Below are positions 1 through 10,640 of a DNA stretch of 64,000 nucleotides, in pieces; the stretch's first letter is position 1, and every line of letters begins with the position of its first letter. The notes beneath the pieces are model-generated. The model was not told the origin of the DNA. It did no database searches and worked only from the letters and a program-made list of their open reading frames with translations. Made by a program: the position numbers and the translations under genes. Origin of the DNA: Atrina japonica (Eukaryota; Mollusca; Bivalvia; Pterioida; Pinnidae); the NCBI GenBank assembly GCA_030159075.1, contig BROG01000351.1, positions 235,001-299,000 on the forward strand. The letters are read 5' to 3'.

Positions 1-905
1 AGCAAAATGTTCTTTAATTAAGGTGTTCTGGCTGAGTTGGTTCAGTGGTTCTTAAGATTTAGATGTAAATAATTCAGACAATCAGAGACCAGGACGACCA
101 TTTTGGTTTTTCAGATAAGCATGAAAAACAACACTTGTTCAAGAATACAATATGTGTACCAAGTTTGAAGGCAATCAGTTTAGTGATTCCTGAGAAGAAT
201 TTGAAAATATCTCAGCCAATCGGACGCCAGGGTGGCCATTTTGGATTTTCGGATCGGCCAAAAAATACATTTGGTCAGGATATCATAAGAAACTTGTGTA
301 CAAAGTTTGAAGGCAATCAGTACAGTGGTTCTTAATAAGAATTTGAAAATGTCTCAGCCAATCAGATGCCAGGGCCGACCATCTTGGATTTCATATTCGC
401 CCAAAAACAACAACACTTGGTCAAGACATCATATGAAACATTTGTATCAAGTTTCAAGTCATTTAGTTCAGTAGTTCTTAAGAAGAAGTTGAAAATGTCT
501 CAAACAATCAGACGCGAGGATGACCATCTTTGATCCGCCCCAAAAAACATTATCACTTGGTCATGATATTATCAGGAACATGTGTACAAAGTCTGAAGTC
601 AATTGGTTCAGTGGTTCTTAAGAAGAAGTTGAAGATGTCTCAGCCAATCAGATGTCAGGGTGGTCATTCTGGATTCTGGATCGGCCCAAAATACAGCAAC
701 ACAGGATGGCCATCTTGGAATATGGATCGGCAGTGGTTCTTAAGAAGAAGTTGAAAATGTCTCAGCCAGTTCGACGCCAGGGCGGCCATTTTTTATTTCG
801 AATCCGCCCGAAGAACAGCAACACTTGGTCAGGAAATCATAAGGATTATGTGTACCAAGTGTGAAGTCAGTTGGTTCAGTGGTTCTGAAGAAATTTAAAA
901 TGTAA
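1..905. repeat. degenerate ~145 bp tandem repeat
   Basis: A unit containing TTGAAAATGTCTCAGCC, then a CCAGGGTGGCCATTTTGG-like block and TTCAGTGGTTCTTAAGAAG, recurs with anchors near 192, 343, 489, 628 and 749. The period is about 120-150 bp. Copies differ by many substitutions and small deletions, so the array is old. Short ORFs through it differ between copies and are not genes. The array is cut by the left window edge. Confidence 0.8.
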
Positions 906-980
906 ATGTTTAACGCACGACGGACGGACGAAGAACGATTGCAATAGCAGCTCACATGAGCAATCATGTGAGCTTACAAT
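906..980. repeat. GACGGACGGACG tail and short hairpin
   Basis: A GACGGACGGACGAAG block is followed by a hairpin with arms AGCTCACATGA and TCATGTGAGCT. It ends the preceding tandem repeat. In mollusc transcripts such ends commonly belong to a dispersed repeat; that association is from general knowledge. Confidence 0.5.
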
Positions 981-1071
981 ACTGAACGACATGATGTGTA
1001 ATGATATGTAAAATAATACAGATTTGATATTGATATCATCCATCAAATCCATTTCTTGTGTGACCGACATT

Positions 1072-1303
1072 AATGATATTGATCATGAGGTCGAAGGTTC
1101 GAGTCCAGCCGGCGGCAGGTCGGATTCCTGTCCCTCTGACGAGGCAGATAAAAACCAGGTCCCGTGTCACAGAAGGTGTCGTCACGTTAAAGAACCCTCA
1201 CTGCTCCATGGCCGTAAGTGTCGACCATGGGCTTTCGGCATTTGGTCTCCATATGAGTAAAATATCTTGAGTGTGCCGTTAAACAACAATACAACCAATA
1301 AAT
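1072..1303 (+). mobile_element. tRNA-derived SINE, copy 1
   Basis: It contains a B-box-like GGTTCGAGTCC, then the shared body (GGCGGCAGGTCGGATTCCTG, CACGTTAAAGAACCCTCACTGCTC, CCATATGAGTAAA) and an ACAACAATACAACCAATAAA tail. The same body recurs at 9,222, 11,939 (reverse) and 55,328. The 5' tRNA-like head is worn in this copy. Confidence 0.8.
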
Positions 1304-2355
1304 ATCCTTATCATAGTATTGTTGACTAATTTGTACAATTCATGATTTTAAAGTTATTACCATTATACATTTACTTCATGTACTTCATGTACATCATTTC
1401 AACATGTTTTATACTCATTTCTTTATAAAAGATGAAGATTGATCTCAGACACTAAATCTTAACGCATAATATATATTTAGAATTTGATTCATGCTTATTT
1501 TTTATTTATTTATTTGGCCAATGACACAGCGGAAATCAGCTTTAAGAACAAAAGCAATATTCAACACTTTAATGATCTATTATTTAAAACATATTTAAGA
1601 AATAAACCACAAGTAAAACAATAACATAATTCAATTCTTACATTGATTCAAAAAGACAAAACCTAATTCTTGTAGAGCAAGATGCCATCGTATAGTGCTT
1701 TGATTATACTTATTTGTTTGTTTTGTTTTGTTGGCGTTTACGACTCAATCATTTTTTCACAGGGGATGCTTATTCCACTATGACACCTGATCCCACCTCT
1801 TGGTTTCCAGAGGTCCGTGTTGTCCATTTTTACCAGATTTGTATCTGTATCCTAGGCATCCTAAAGATTTATACTTTGGTATTTGAGATGTTTTATATTA
1901 GATGGTTGCGGCCAGATTTTAATGGTGTACCCGAATACAATGTAACAGGGAAGAAACCACCAGACTTCCGCAAGTGAACTGGCAAACTTTCTCACAAAAT
2001 CAGCGTAGGTTTCAAGCTTTAAGCCATGAAGTATCTCACCTCTTGTCAGCGTCGGTTCAAACTTTAAACCATGAAGTATCTCACCTCTTGTCAGCTCTTG
2101 TTGGAACAGGTTCAAACCCAATATAAATAGAATCCTTTTTCTCATCTTTTTTTCTTATATGTAGATGATCTAACGCAATCCCTGATGGAGTCACGTGTGG
2201 ATCTGTAATGTTCGACCAATGAAAATGCGACGTATGGCAACGACAGTCAGAAAAAAATCATTCGGAATATGTTCTGTGATTCGATCTTATCCAAGATTAT
2301 AAAAAGAATTCTCTACTTCCTGTTTATAATGTTAAAATGTTTACATTGCTATGCT
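1304..2355. other. gene-free stretch with a Penelope-type 3' fragment
   Basis: Nothing gene-like is seen apart from a repeat fragment near 1,760-1,900 (listed separately) and a ~45 bp tandem duplication at about 2,010-2,100, in which CCATGAAGTATCTCACC and TCTTGTCAGC occur twice. Confidence 0.5.
1760..1905 (+). mobile_element. Penelope-type element 3' end fragment
   Basis: The segment GATCCCACCTCTTGGTTTCC-AGAGGTCC and the encoded hydrophobic stretch (FYQICICILGILKIYTLVFE) match the region downstream of the reverse-transcriptase ORF at 16.06-16.20 kb (FYRICIYVLDILLIYALVSE). Here it is on the + strand and has no RT. The conserved peptide suggests a coding 3' domain of the same family; the family assignment rests on proximity to the RT in the 16 kb copy. 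Confidence 0.55.
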
Positions 2356-2507
2356 GGGGCCCGGTTTTACGAAAGGTCGTCAGTCCTAAATCCTAAATTT
2401 TAGTCCTAACTACCATGGCAACGCATCGCTGATTGGTCAGTTCCACGACAATTAGGACTTAAACTTAGTATTTATGACACACGACCTTTTCGTAAAAAAT
2501 GGCCCTG
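2356..2507. mobile_element. MITE-like element with ~28 bp inverted ends
   Basis: The left end GGGGCCCGGTTTTACGAAAG and the right end CTTTTCGTAAAAAATGGCCC are inverted copies, and the similarity continues inward (AGTCCTAA blocks). At about 150 bp with no coding capacity it fits a non-autonomous DNA transposon. Confidence 0.7.
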
Positions 2508-2719
2508 GTCATTCAAGGAGTCCCACTTTTTATATTCCGCGTTACAAATTACGAGGTGGAAAAGCTATGGAGCCCGTGATGCTGTGAGAGTTCTTAATAC
2601 AGATAATTTAAACCATGCAAAGAATATCAGGTGTTTGTTATTTATATGGTCAACGCATCATGAAATAATTAGCAAAACTTAAATCTAAACAAAATAAACA
2701 TGTTGACCTTATATTGTCA

Positions 2720-3060
2720 TTCAACAGACAGAATGAACAGACAAACAAAAGGATAGACAGAAAAACAGAGAGAGGAAATGCAGACACTTAAATAGACCCA
2801 CAAGGAAACAGGCAAACGAACAAACAAATGGATAAACATAAAAACAAAGAGAATAAGAACAAGAAACAAACGAACGACGGACAAAGAGTATACAGACAAA
2901 GGGATAGACAGAAGAACATACAAAATGAAAAAGACGGACAGACGAACGGACAAATAACGGTCGTACAGACAAAAAGATAGACAGAAGATCGGTCAAACAG
3001 TCAAACATACAAAAAAATAGACAGACAAATGACAGAGAAAACAGACAAGCGGTCAAACAT
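2720..3060. repeat. degenerate ACAGACAAA-type simple repeat
   Basis: About 340 bp of purine-rich sequence is built from ACAGAC, ACAAACGAACG and GGATAGACAG words. ORFs on the minus strand are repetitive Leu/Ser/Val/Phe/Cys translations of the repeat and are not credible proteins. Confidence 0.8.
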
Positions 3061-3202
3061 GGCGGTCTGAGTGAATAAAGCGTCACATTGAAATATTAAA
3101 TATTAAATATTAAATGCATTGCACAAAAAGGAATATTCTTATCGTTAATTCAAAGATAAAATTATAGTTATCCTCTGAAGTAAAGGCAATAGCTGTTATT
3201 AT

Positions 3203-3203
3203 A

Positions 3204-3284
<81 letters not shown>
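3203..3284. repeat. (TA)n microsatellite
   Basis: A near-pure TA tract of about 80 bp with one early TG interruption. Confidence 0.95.
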
Positions 3285-3287
<3 letters not shown>

Positions 3288-3944
3288 ACTGGGGAATTTA
3301 ATGAGATTTTGTGACGAAGTATTCAGTACATATCGGTAGTGATTACAGACCTAATAATCATTTAGAATCTTTATGCCATAATCAGCAATTTTCAGTGATA
3401 AAGTGTCGGGTTTTTTTTAATGGAGCAGAAGTGACAAACGTCATGGTTTAATGCTCGATGTTCTAACCGCGTGGTCATACAGAAATATGTCTAGTTACAA
3501 GCTTGTTAGTAGTTTATACATTCACGTTACATTCACTAAGTTATATTCAAATTATTTCCACTAAAGAAACTCTATTCCACTACTGACGTTCTGGGTAACA
3601 CCAGCTTTAGATATTTCTTGAGCTACTAAATATACTTTATCAAATCCCTCTAATCTTAATATTCTCCATCAGAATTGTCTAGAAATAAAAGTGTGTATTT
3701 GAATTAGATTGTGTAACCAACCCTTTATCTTTGAACATTACATCTGCAAACAAACGGACGGAGTTATGATTTGTAATTAGATACAAGTATGAAATTCAGA
3801 AAGATTATTTCTGATAAACTAAACAACCGGAATTACAGTCTAGACCGCCCATGTTCCCTCTGCAGGATATAAAGACTCCCTGTCTTATGTGACTATTTCT
3901 AAACTTATATAATATAAAACATCGGAAACCAAAGTAAACATCCT

Positions 3945-4090
3945 CAAGATGTCCAGGATACAACATACAACTCCGTTGAACATTGGACAAAAACTGACTT
4001 CTGAAAATCAAAAGGTGGGATTAGGTGTCATGGATAGAAGCAAGCATCCCCTCTTGACCGGTCACATCCGCTACGGGTCCACAGTCAAAT
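3945..4090 (-). mobile_element. Penelope-type element 3' end fragment, copy 2
   Basis: On the minus strand it reads ...AGCATCCCC.../GGTGGGATTAGGTGTCATGG reversed, as downstream of the RT ORF at 16 kb. A translation on this strand gives CCILDILRMFTLVSDVLYY, matching the hydrophobic block of the other two copies. No RT is attached. Confidence 0.5.
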
Positions 4091-5489
4091 AAGTGACTCA
4101 TAGCCTAACTTGAAAAGATACCATAATACTGCAGCCTCTAACTATGTATTAAGTAAATATGAGATGGGCAGAGTAATACCCCTAAACAACGATTTATTGA
4201 AGGAAAAAAATTACCCAGACAATTATTTTCATAACGAAATAACTTAGATACAGAAAATAAAGTTTACTTAATTAGTTTGACACCTACATGAAAAACTGTT
4301 TGCTATTTTATCAATGTATACACTAAACATGCAAACAAATCAAGTTGGTCACAATGTAAAGTTTGGCCTGTGTTAATTGTGTCCCTGTCTTATGTAACCC
4401 AAATCAGCGAGTCCCTTTGAAAGTAAAACAAGTCTCCACTGTACCCTATATCGAGTATGGCAATCCCGGTACGTCGTGAGACAAGACATTTCAATAAATT
4501 TCTGGAATCTTTGGTAATGCGACAATGTTTGTGCGACGAGTGGTAAGATTTCAATCTATGAATGTTTACTCGTAGCATATTCATTTGGAAATGAAATTAT
4601 GTTCAGTTGACTTTGTGCAGTATTAAATTCAAGTTATTTATGGTCATCTGAACTCATCAATTCGAACTGTGCAATATGCGTGAATTAGATAAAAATACAT
4701 CTTTGTTGCCGTAACGCCCAATTTATCAAAGATGTTACATTTATCACGTATGTATACGTCTGAAATTATTGAAGTGAACAATTTAAAGCTCTTTGTTTGA
4801 TAGTGACGGATAGGATACATTAATTATCATTTCAGTAAACACTGCATAAGATGAATATACCAAGTTAAGGCAATTAAGTGTCGTAAATCCCATAAATGAA
4901 TCCTGAAAAAGATATTTCAATATGTGTATACATCTAATTTGAATTTAATTTATCATATCCAGAAAAGCACATTTTCATTATTATTTATGATATCACTCTC
5001 GAGGGTAAATTAAGTGATATCCTCAGCGAATAATGAGATCGTTTATCGATTGATTTATTCAAATTTTGAATTTCTTTAGAAAATTATTCTCTGTTGCGTT
5101 ACTGGTTTTGAAAAGTTGTAATCGATTTTTTATATCTGTAGATTTCATTTTTGATTCAGATAAATTGACAGGATTCTAGACGCTCTGACAAAATTAAAAT
5201 TGAAACAACGGCAAAATACAATTATAGAACGTCATTACAAGACCACCTGTAAAACTAGCTCAGTTTCGTTTGATTGGTAAGGTGTTCTCTCATATAAGGA
5301 TCTGACCGTATTCAAATAGTTTTCAAAAGAGACTGAATATTGAAGTTCTAAAATAATCGGCGGTATCCTAATTGAGGTAGTCTTTAGACAAGGTTCCACT
5401 GTTTTTAAATTAATTTTTTCTTTATTTCTTTAGCTTAATCCCGTAATCAATATATCTTTTTCTTGTTGTTTTACGTTCTTCCAATATTT

Positions 5490-5700
5490 CACTACAGTGA
5501 AACCCACTAATATTGAACCCTGATACATTGAAATTCCGCTTTATCTTAAATAATTTTGATTCCCAAATTTCTCATCTACCATTATAGCCCGGCTATTTTG
5601 AAGACCCTGTTTATTTAAAAGGAAAACAATTCATTCCCCTTCGATTTCAATAAATCCGAGTTTATTGAACAGTATATTGAGAAATCATCAAACATTTTCC
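5490..5700. repeat. dispersed repeat, pair with 11.4 kb
   Basis: It shares ACCCTGTTTATTT, ATTCCCCTTCGATTT and TATTGAGAAATCAT blocks in the same order with 11,430-11,570. The left side begins CAGTGAAACCCACTAATATTG, resembling the ends of pogo/Tigger-type DNA transposons; that assignment is tentative because the right end is not defined. Confidence 0.5.
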
Positions 5701-6870
5701 TGTGCTATTATTCTACCCAAATGTTGGTTCCTCCGTGCTACGCCCCTATAAATCTTAATCTAGATTTTAAGCTGCATTCAAAAAAGACAAAGTCATTCTT
5801 CTTATACAGAGGGAGCAGTCTTTGCATATTTCTAAGAGGTCTGGGTATAAACGAGAATCCAATCCTTGTAACCCTTCCGAGTACCTGGGCGCACATAAAA
5901 CAAAATAACTGCACACGGTGTATCGATAAAGATATAATATTGTGATGTAAAAAGGATGTCCAGAGGAAAATAACTAATGTAATGAACATTAGACAAACGC
6001 GAATATCTTATAAATCCAACGGTGGGTCCAGGTGTAATGCGGAAAGTGATGAAGCTAGTATGCATGCTTGTATTTCAAAGTATTCACTCACTTTGCTCCC
6101 TGAACGCGGCTCTGCATGGATAAAAAATATCCGCTTAAACTCGACCTAGCTACGCCAAAGGGAGAGTTTAACAAATCGCCTGTCTACAAGTTACACAGCC
6201 CATGAGTTCACAGAAAATTTCAAAATAAAAAGACCCTCGTCTTAATCGCTAACGAAAAGGAATCCAATATTTAATTCAATGATACATAGCTACAAAGTTT
6301 ATATACCGACCATAAAATGTGCGAATCCTCATATCGATTTTACAATAATTTATCAATAATAATTTATTTCTGTACACGATTCTACATTATAGTTCTAGCA
6401 TGTCGGATAATAGTATATGTATACAAATAGTATCACTTATTAAATGTGTCAAATGAAATCAGTGAAAATTTCCCGTCTGTATCTATAGTCAGAAAGATTT
6501 TTAAAAAATTTAAATTATAAGATATACCCGAAATAAACATCTTGGTTTAGGGAACAATTTGCGCTATAATATATCATTAAGGCAATTAAACAAGCTATAG
6601 AAAGTTAGTTACTATAATACTATCCCATAAAGCTTTTCCTTCATTAATAAATGCGATATATATATAATATAATTATTATGTAGAATTATTTTATTATTAT
6701 ATGCAATTATTAGTATTATTATTATTATTATTAGTATTATTATATAAAGTGAAATAAGTATAAAGATACAAAGTCTGATACCATTCTTTATTAATTTATT
6801 CAATATTTATCTTTTCTATGCTTCTTATCATTTAACTATCATCGTAATTTAATTACTATTACTGCTATTT

Positions 6871-7234
6871 TAAAGGAGCACTAGCTGTGTTTTTTTCAAA
6901 AATCTTTCCTTCCATTTTTACTTCTATGTTTGATATACAATGACGAAAAAGAGATATACACAGGCAAATCAATTTTTAAATTCCTATATATTTTATGAAA
7001 ATTGCTTGAGAAACCCAGGTTTGGCACTTTTTCAATTGCAATTGATTAACTCAACTTTACTATTTGTATATAAATACCACACTGGACCTGACCTTATTTT
7101 CACAAAATATATAGGAATATAAGATTTGTTATACCTGCGTTTAGCTCTTATTTGTTATTGTACATCACGTAGATGTAATAAAAATAGAAAAAAATCGACA
7201 AAAAATGTTGGGAAACACGGCTAATGCTCCTTTA
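6871..7234. mobile_element. MITE-like element, family A copy 1
   Basis: The inverted ends TAAAGGAGCACTAGCTGTGT and ACGGCTAATGCTCCTTTA define about 364 bp. Two further copies with matching ends lie at 8,158-8,372 and 61,779-62,115. The interior resembles the end-less fragment at about 32,840-33,010 (Ile/Phe-rich, AGCTCTTATTTGTTATTGTAC words). Confidence 0.75.
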
Positions 7235-7239
7235 CGAAT

Positions 7240-7275
7240 TATACCGGTAATTATTATTATTATTATTATTATTAA

Positions 7276-7315
<40 letters not shown>

Positions 7316-7478
7316 ATTATCATTATTATTATTATTATTATTATTGCCGTTGTCGTTCACTTGGTTAAATTTCATTACTCATGCATGCAATTTCATTACG
7401 GTATTATACAGGTAATTATTGTTATTATCATTATTATTATTATTATTAATATTATTATTATTATTATTATTAATATTA

Positions 7479-7525
<47 letters not shown>

Positions 7526-7592
7526 GCCGTTGTCGTTCACTTGGTTAAATTTCATTACTCATGCATGCAATTTCATTACGGTGTTTACGGTA
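7240..7592. repeat. duplicated (ATT)n block
   Basis: Two ~180 bp units each consist of an ATT trinucleotide tract followed by TTGCCGTTGTCGTTCACTTG and TTCATTACTCATGCATGCAA. The non-repetitive part is identical in both units (7,345-7,403 and 7,525-7,582), so the duplication is recent. The poly-Ile and poly-Leu ORFs are translation artefacts. Confidence 0.9.
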
Positions 7593-7796
7593 ATATTTTC
7601 CTATTTTTAAGTGTTCTCCGCCGAATTGATATCAGTGAGGATCAGGGAACATAGGATTTACAACGTATCATATTGGTGAAGAGTAAGTAGATGAGTGATT
7701 TTTTTTTCAATATTATCTAAGTGTATAGGAAACTTGTATTTAGTTGCTAAACTTTTTAATTCAAAATATTTACATAAATTCATAAAAATCCTCAAT

Positions 7797-7917
<121 letters not shown>

Positions 7918-8157
7918 TTAAATAAATTTAGCTATAGTAAAAGAATACAATAAAAACTGTTCTGAAAGTTTTGAAGAAATACAAAACGATGTTTTCACGA
8001 TATGTCTATTTTTTATACATACTATAAAATATTCATGAAATATTTAAATAGTTGGAGAGACAAACAACGATAATGTTTCAATTTCGTAAAGAACATTTAC
8101 GCGGCAAAAACATTAGACTTTAAACGGAATACATTATACATAGATCAATGATCAATA

Positions 8158-8372
8158 TTAAAAGGGCATTAGCTGTGTTTACCGAAAAACATTATTTCGA
8201 GTTTTTCTAATTTTTCTTCTTGTAAAACCAGGGAAGCCATTGTTACAGAATTTATAGGAATTTTAGAATTTTTATGCCTGTGTGTATGTCTTTTTGTTAT
8301 GGTATATCAATCTTAGTAAAAAAAAAAACAGGAAACAAAAATTTTGAAAAAACGGCTAATGTCCCTTTTAAA
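8158..8372. mobile_element. MITE-like element, family A copy 2
   Basis: The ends TTAAAAGGGCATTAGCTGTG and CGGCTAATGTCCCTTTTAA are inverted. It is shorter than copy 1, as expected for an internal-deletion derivative. Confidence 0.7.
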
Positions 8373-8489
8373 TCATACTTACGACAAAGTAAGCATACAC
8401 TTCACATAATGATTATCGTAACTTTTACATAATGAACAAAAAGAAAGAGGAATGTTTTCAAGAGATGTATTATTGATCGGTTTGAACAT

Positions 8490-9218
8490 TTTCGAATCGT
8501 ATGCTTGATAATTTATATTGTAGGTGTGCGTATCATAAAACTCATAGGTACTTATAAGTGGATCATCCTGTGTTTGTGTATACGGTTGGTCATTTCGTTT
8601 CTTTGTTTGGAGATTGTCAGATTCATAGTTATTTATAATTGGATCTTCCTGTATTTTGTGTATTCGGTTGGTCAGCTCGTTTCTTTGTTTGGATATTATC
8701 AGATTCATAAGTATTTATAATTGGATCTTCCTGTGTTCTGTGTATTCGGTTGGTCATTTCGATTCTTTGTTTGGGTATTATCAGACTCATTGGTACTTAT
8801 CAGTGGATCTTCCTGTGTTCTGTGTATTTGGTTGGTCATTTCTATTGTTTGTTTTGGTATTATCAGACTCATTGGTACTTATCAGTGGATCGCCCTGTGT
8901 TCTGTGTATTTGGTTGGTATTTTCTATTGTTTGTTATGGTATTATCAGACTCATTGGTACTTATCAGTGGATCTTCCTGTGTTCTTTGTATTTGGTTGGT
9001 CATTTCGTTTCTTTGTTTGGATATTATCAGATTCATAGGTATTTATAATTGGATCTTCCTGTGTTCTGTGTATTCGGTTGGTCATTTCGTTTCTTTGTTT
9101 GGGTATTATCAGACTCATTGGTACTTATCAGTGGATCGTACTGTGTTTTGTGTATTTGGTTGGTCTTTTCTATTATTTGTTTGGGTATTATTAGACTCAA
9201 AGGTACTTATAAATGGGA
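8490..9218 (+). repeat. 82 bp minisatellite, left part
   Basis: The anchor GGATCTTCCTGTGTTCTGTG recurs at 8,723, 8,805, 8,887, 8,969, 9,051 and 9,133, exactly 82 bp apart, with more diverged units to the left. Because 82 is not a multiple of 3, each long ORF reads the unit in all three frames in turn; the hydrophobic Leu/Val/Phe/Trp/Tyr peptides are artefacts. The array resumes at 9,469 after a SINE. Confidence 0.92.
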
Positions 9219-9221
9219 ACC

Positions 9222-9468
9222 CACCCGGCTCGATTGTGAGGTTATGAGTTCGAGTCTAGCCGGCGGCAGGTTGATTTCCTGTTTTTCGGATGAGACAGTA
9301 AAACTTGATATCCCGTGTCGCAGTAGGTGTCGGCACGTTAAAGAACCCAACTGCTCAATGGCCGCAAGTGCCGACCATAGTTCAAACTCTGAAGCCCTTC
9401 ACCGGCATTTGGTGACGTCTCCATATGAGTGAAAGATTCTTGAGTGGGACAATTAACAACAATAAATA
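9222..9468 (+). mobile_element. tRNA-derived SINE, copy 2, inserted in minisatellite
   Basis: It has the SINE body with GAGTTCGAGTCTAGCC (B box), CACGTTAAAGAACCCAACTG and a tail AACAACAATAAATAAA. ACTTATAAAT to the left and ACTTATAAGT to the right form a 10 bp target-site duplication of minisatellite sequence. Confidence 0.85.
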
Positions 9469-9836
9469 AACTTATAAGTAGATCTTCTGTGTATTTAGTT
9501 GGACATTTCGCTTATTTGTTTGGGTATTATCAGACTCATTGGTACTTATCAATGGATCTTCCTGTGCTTTGTGTATTTGATTGGTATTTTTTATTGTTTG
9601 CTTTGGTATTATCAGGCTCATTGGTCCTTATCAGTGGATCGCCCTGTGTTCTGTGTATTTGGTTGGTATTTTCTATTGTTTATTTGGGTATTATCAAACT
9701 CATTGGTACTTATCAGTGGATCGCCCTGTGTTCTGTGTATTTGGTTGGTATTTTCTATTGTTTGCTTTGGTATTTTCAGACTCATTGGTACTTATCAGTG
9801 GATCGCCCTGTGTTTTGTGTATTTAGTTGGGGTTTT
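9469..9836 (+). repeat. 82 bp minisatellite, right part
   Basis: About 4.5 further units of the same 82 bp repeat with the GGATCGCCCTGTGTTCTGTG variant. The array stops near 9,836. A single stray piece (GGATCATCCTGTCTGTACTTTGTG) occurs at about 10,662, inside the neighbouring hammerhead repeat cluster. Confidence 0.9.
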
Positions 9837-9879
9837 TTTCTTTGCTGCTGGACCGTATGAATCCACCATTTAGATTTAT

Positions 9880-10010
9880 TATTTGACCTTGTATTATACC
9901 ACTTTCTTTGTGGAAAATCTATTTAAAATTGGAGCTCAATTGATGAAGTCTAATTGACAGAAACGATCGTATTAAGCATTAAAACTTTGGTATTATGTTT
10001 ATAATTATTA
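9880..10010 (+). mobile_element. hammerhead-repeat fragment, inverted and degenerate
   Basis: This is an inverted partial copy of the repeat that starts at 10,021. The ribozyme core at 9,934-9,977 reads TTGATGA where the others have CTGATGA, and stem III is altered, so it should be inactive. Together with the 10,021 copy it forms a palindrome around about 10,010. Confidence 0.7.
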
Positions 10011-10370
10011 TAAAAATTACCGAAGTTATAATGCTCAAGACAATATCGTTTCTGTCAATTAGACTTCATCAGTTGAGCTCCAATTTGAAAATTATGTGTA
10101 TTTTCTAAAGATAAAGTGGTATCATACAAGGCCAAATAATATCTCTAAAAGTATAGCCGAAATCCGTCTAAGAGTAACCACTCTAAAAAAAAATGACTAT
10201 CTTAGCTTAAGACAATTTTTGAATTTAAATAGTGTTAACAGTGCCAAATATTACTTTAGTATAAGATGAACAGCTGGTACCGAAATACCAGGTACTAGGT
10301 TTATGTATACCCTCGGGGACTCAAACGGTCCACCAGCAGTGGCAACGACCTAGTGGTTATAAATATTATA
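10011..10370 (-). mobile_element. retrozyme-like repeat unit 1
   Basis: This ~300 bp repeat carries a hammerhead ribozyme on the minus strand (10,033-10,078). It continues with ACAAGGCCAAATAATATCTC, CGAAATCCGTCTAAGAGTAA and the self-complementary GGTACCGAAATACCAGGTAC, then a CAGTGGCAACGACC block. The following unit begins 360 bp after the same point in this one. No protein is encoded. Confidence 0.75.
10033..10078 (-). ncRNA. type I hammerhead ribozyme (unit 1)
   Basis: Minus strand, 5' to 3': stem I GCTCAA, core CTGATGA, stem II GTC-TAATT-GAC, core GAAA, short stem III CGA..TTG, cleavage triplet GTC, stem I TTGAGC. Stem I is 6 bp and perfect. A non-pairing A sits on each side of stem II and stem III has a G-U pair, so activity may be modest. 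Predicted cleavage lies 3' of the triplet at 10,041-10,039. Confidence 0.8.
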
Positions 10371-10640
10371 AACATAATACCAAAGTTATAATGCTCAAGA
10401 CGATATCGTTTCTGTCAATTAGACTTCATCAGTTGAGCTCCAATTTGAAAATTATGTGTATTTTCTAAAGATAAAGTGGTATCATACAAGGCCAAATAAT
10501 ATCTCTAAAAGTATAGCCGAAATCCGTCTAAGAGTAACCACTGTAAAAAAATGACTATCTTAGCTTAAGACAATTTTTGAATTTAAATAGTGTTAACAGT
10601 GCCAAATGTTACTTTAGTATAAGATGAACAGCTGGTACCA
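10371..10640 (-). mobile_element. retrozyme-like repeat unit 2
   Basis: A near-identical direct copy of unit 1 over about 270 bp, ending at the GGTACC site, where it abuts unrelated sequence including a scrap of the 82 bp minisatellite. The head-to-tail layout with unit 1 is that of dimeric retrozymes. Confidence 0.75.
10393..10438 (-). ncRNA. type I hammerhead ribozyme (unit 2)
   Basis: The same layout as unit 1, with stem III CGATATCG fully complementary. Core CTGATGA and GAAA, triplet GTC and the 6 bp stem I (GCTCAA/TTGAGC) are intact. Predicted cleavage is between 10,399 and 10,398 on the minus strand, exactly 360 nt from the unit 1 site. Confidence 0.85.

Larger units (their letters stand above)
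3285..6600. other. gene-free AT-rich stretch
   Basis: No coding region is recognised. It holds a minus-strand Penelope-type 3' fragment at about 3,950-4,090 and, near 5,490-5,700, a dispersed repeat also present at about 11,430-11,570. Confidence 0.5.

Noticed and set aside
2717..3086. Minus-strand Cys/Phe/Val-rich ORFs resembling membrane proteins
   Set aside because: They are translations of a degenerate ACAGACAAA simple repeat.
8379..9873. Long hydrophobic ORFs that look like multi-pass membrane proteins
   Set aside because: They are rotating-frame translations of the 82 bp minisatellite, in several frames at once.
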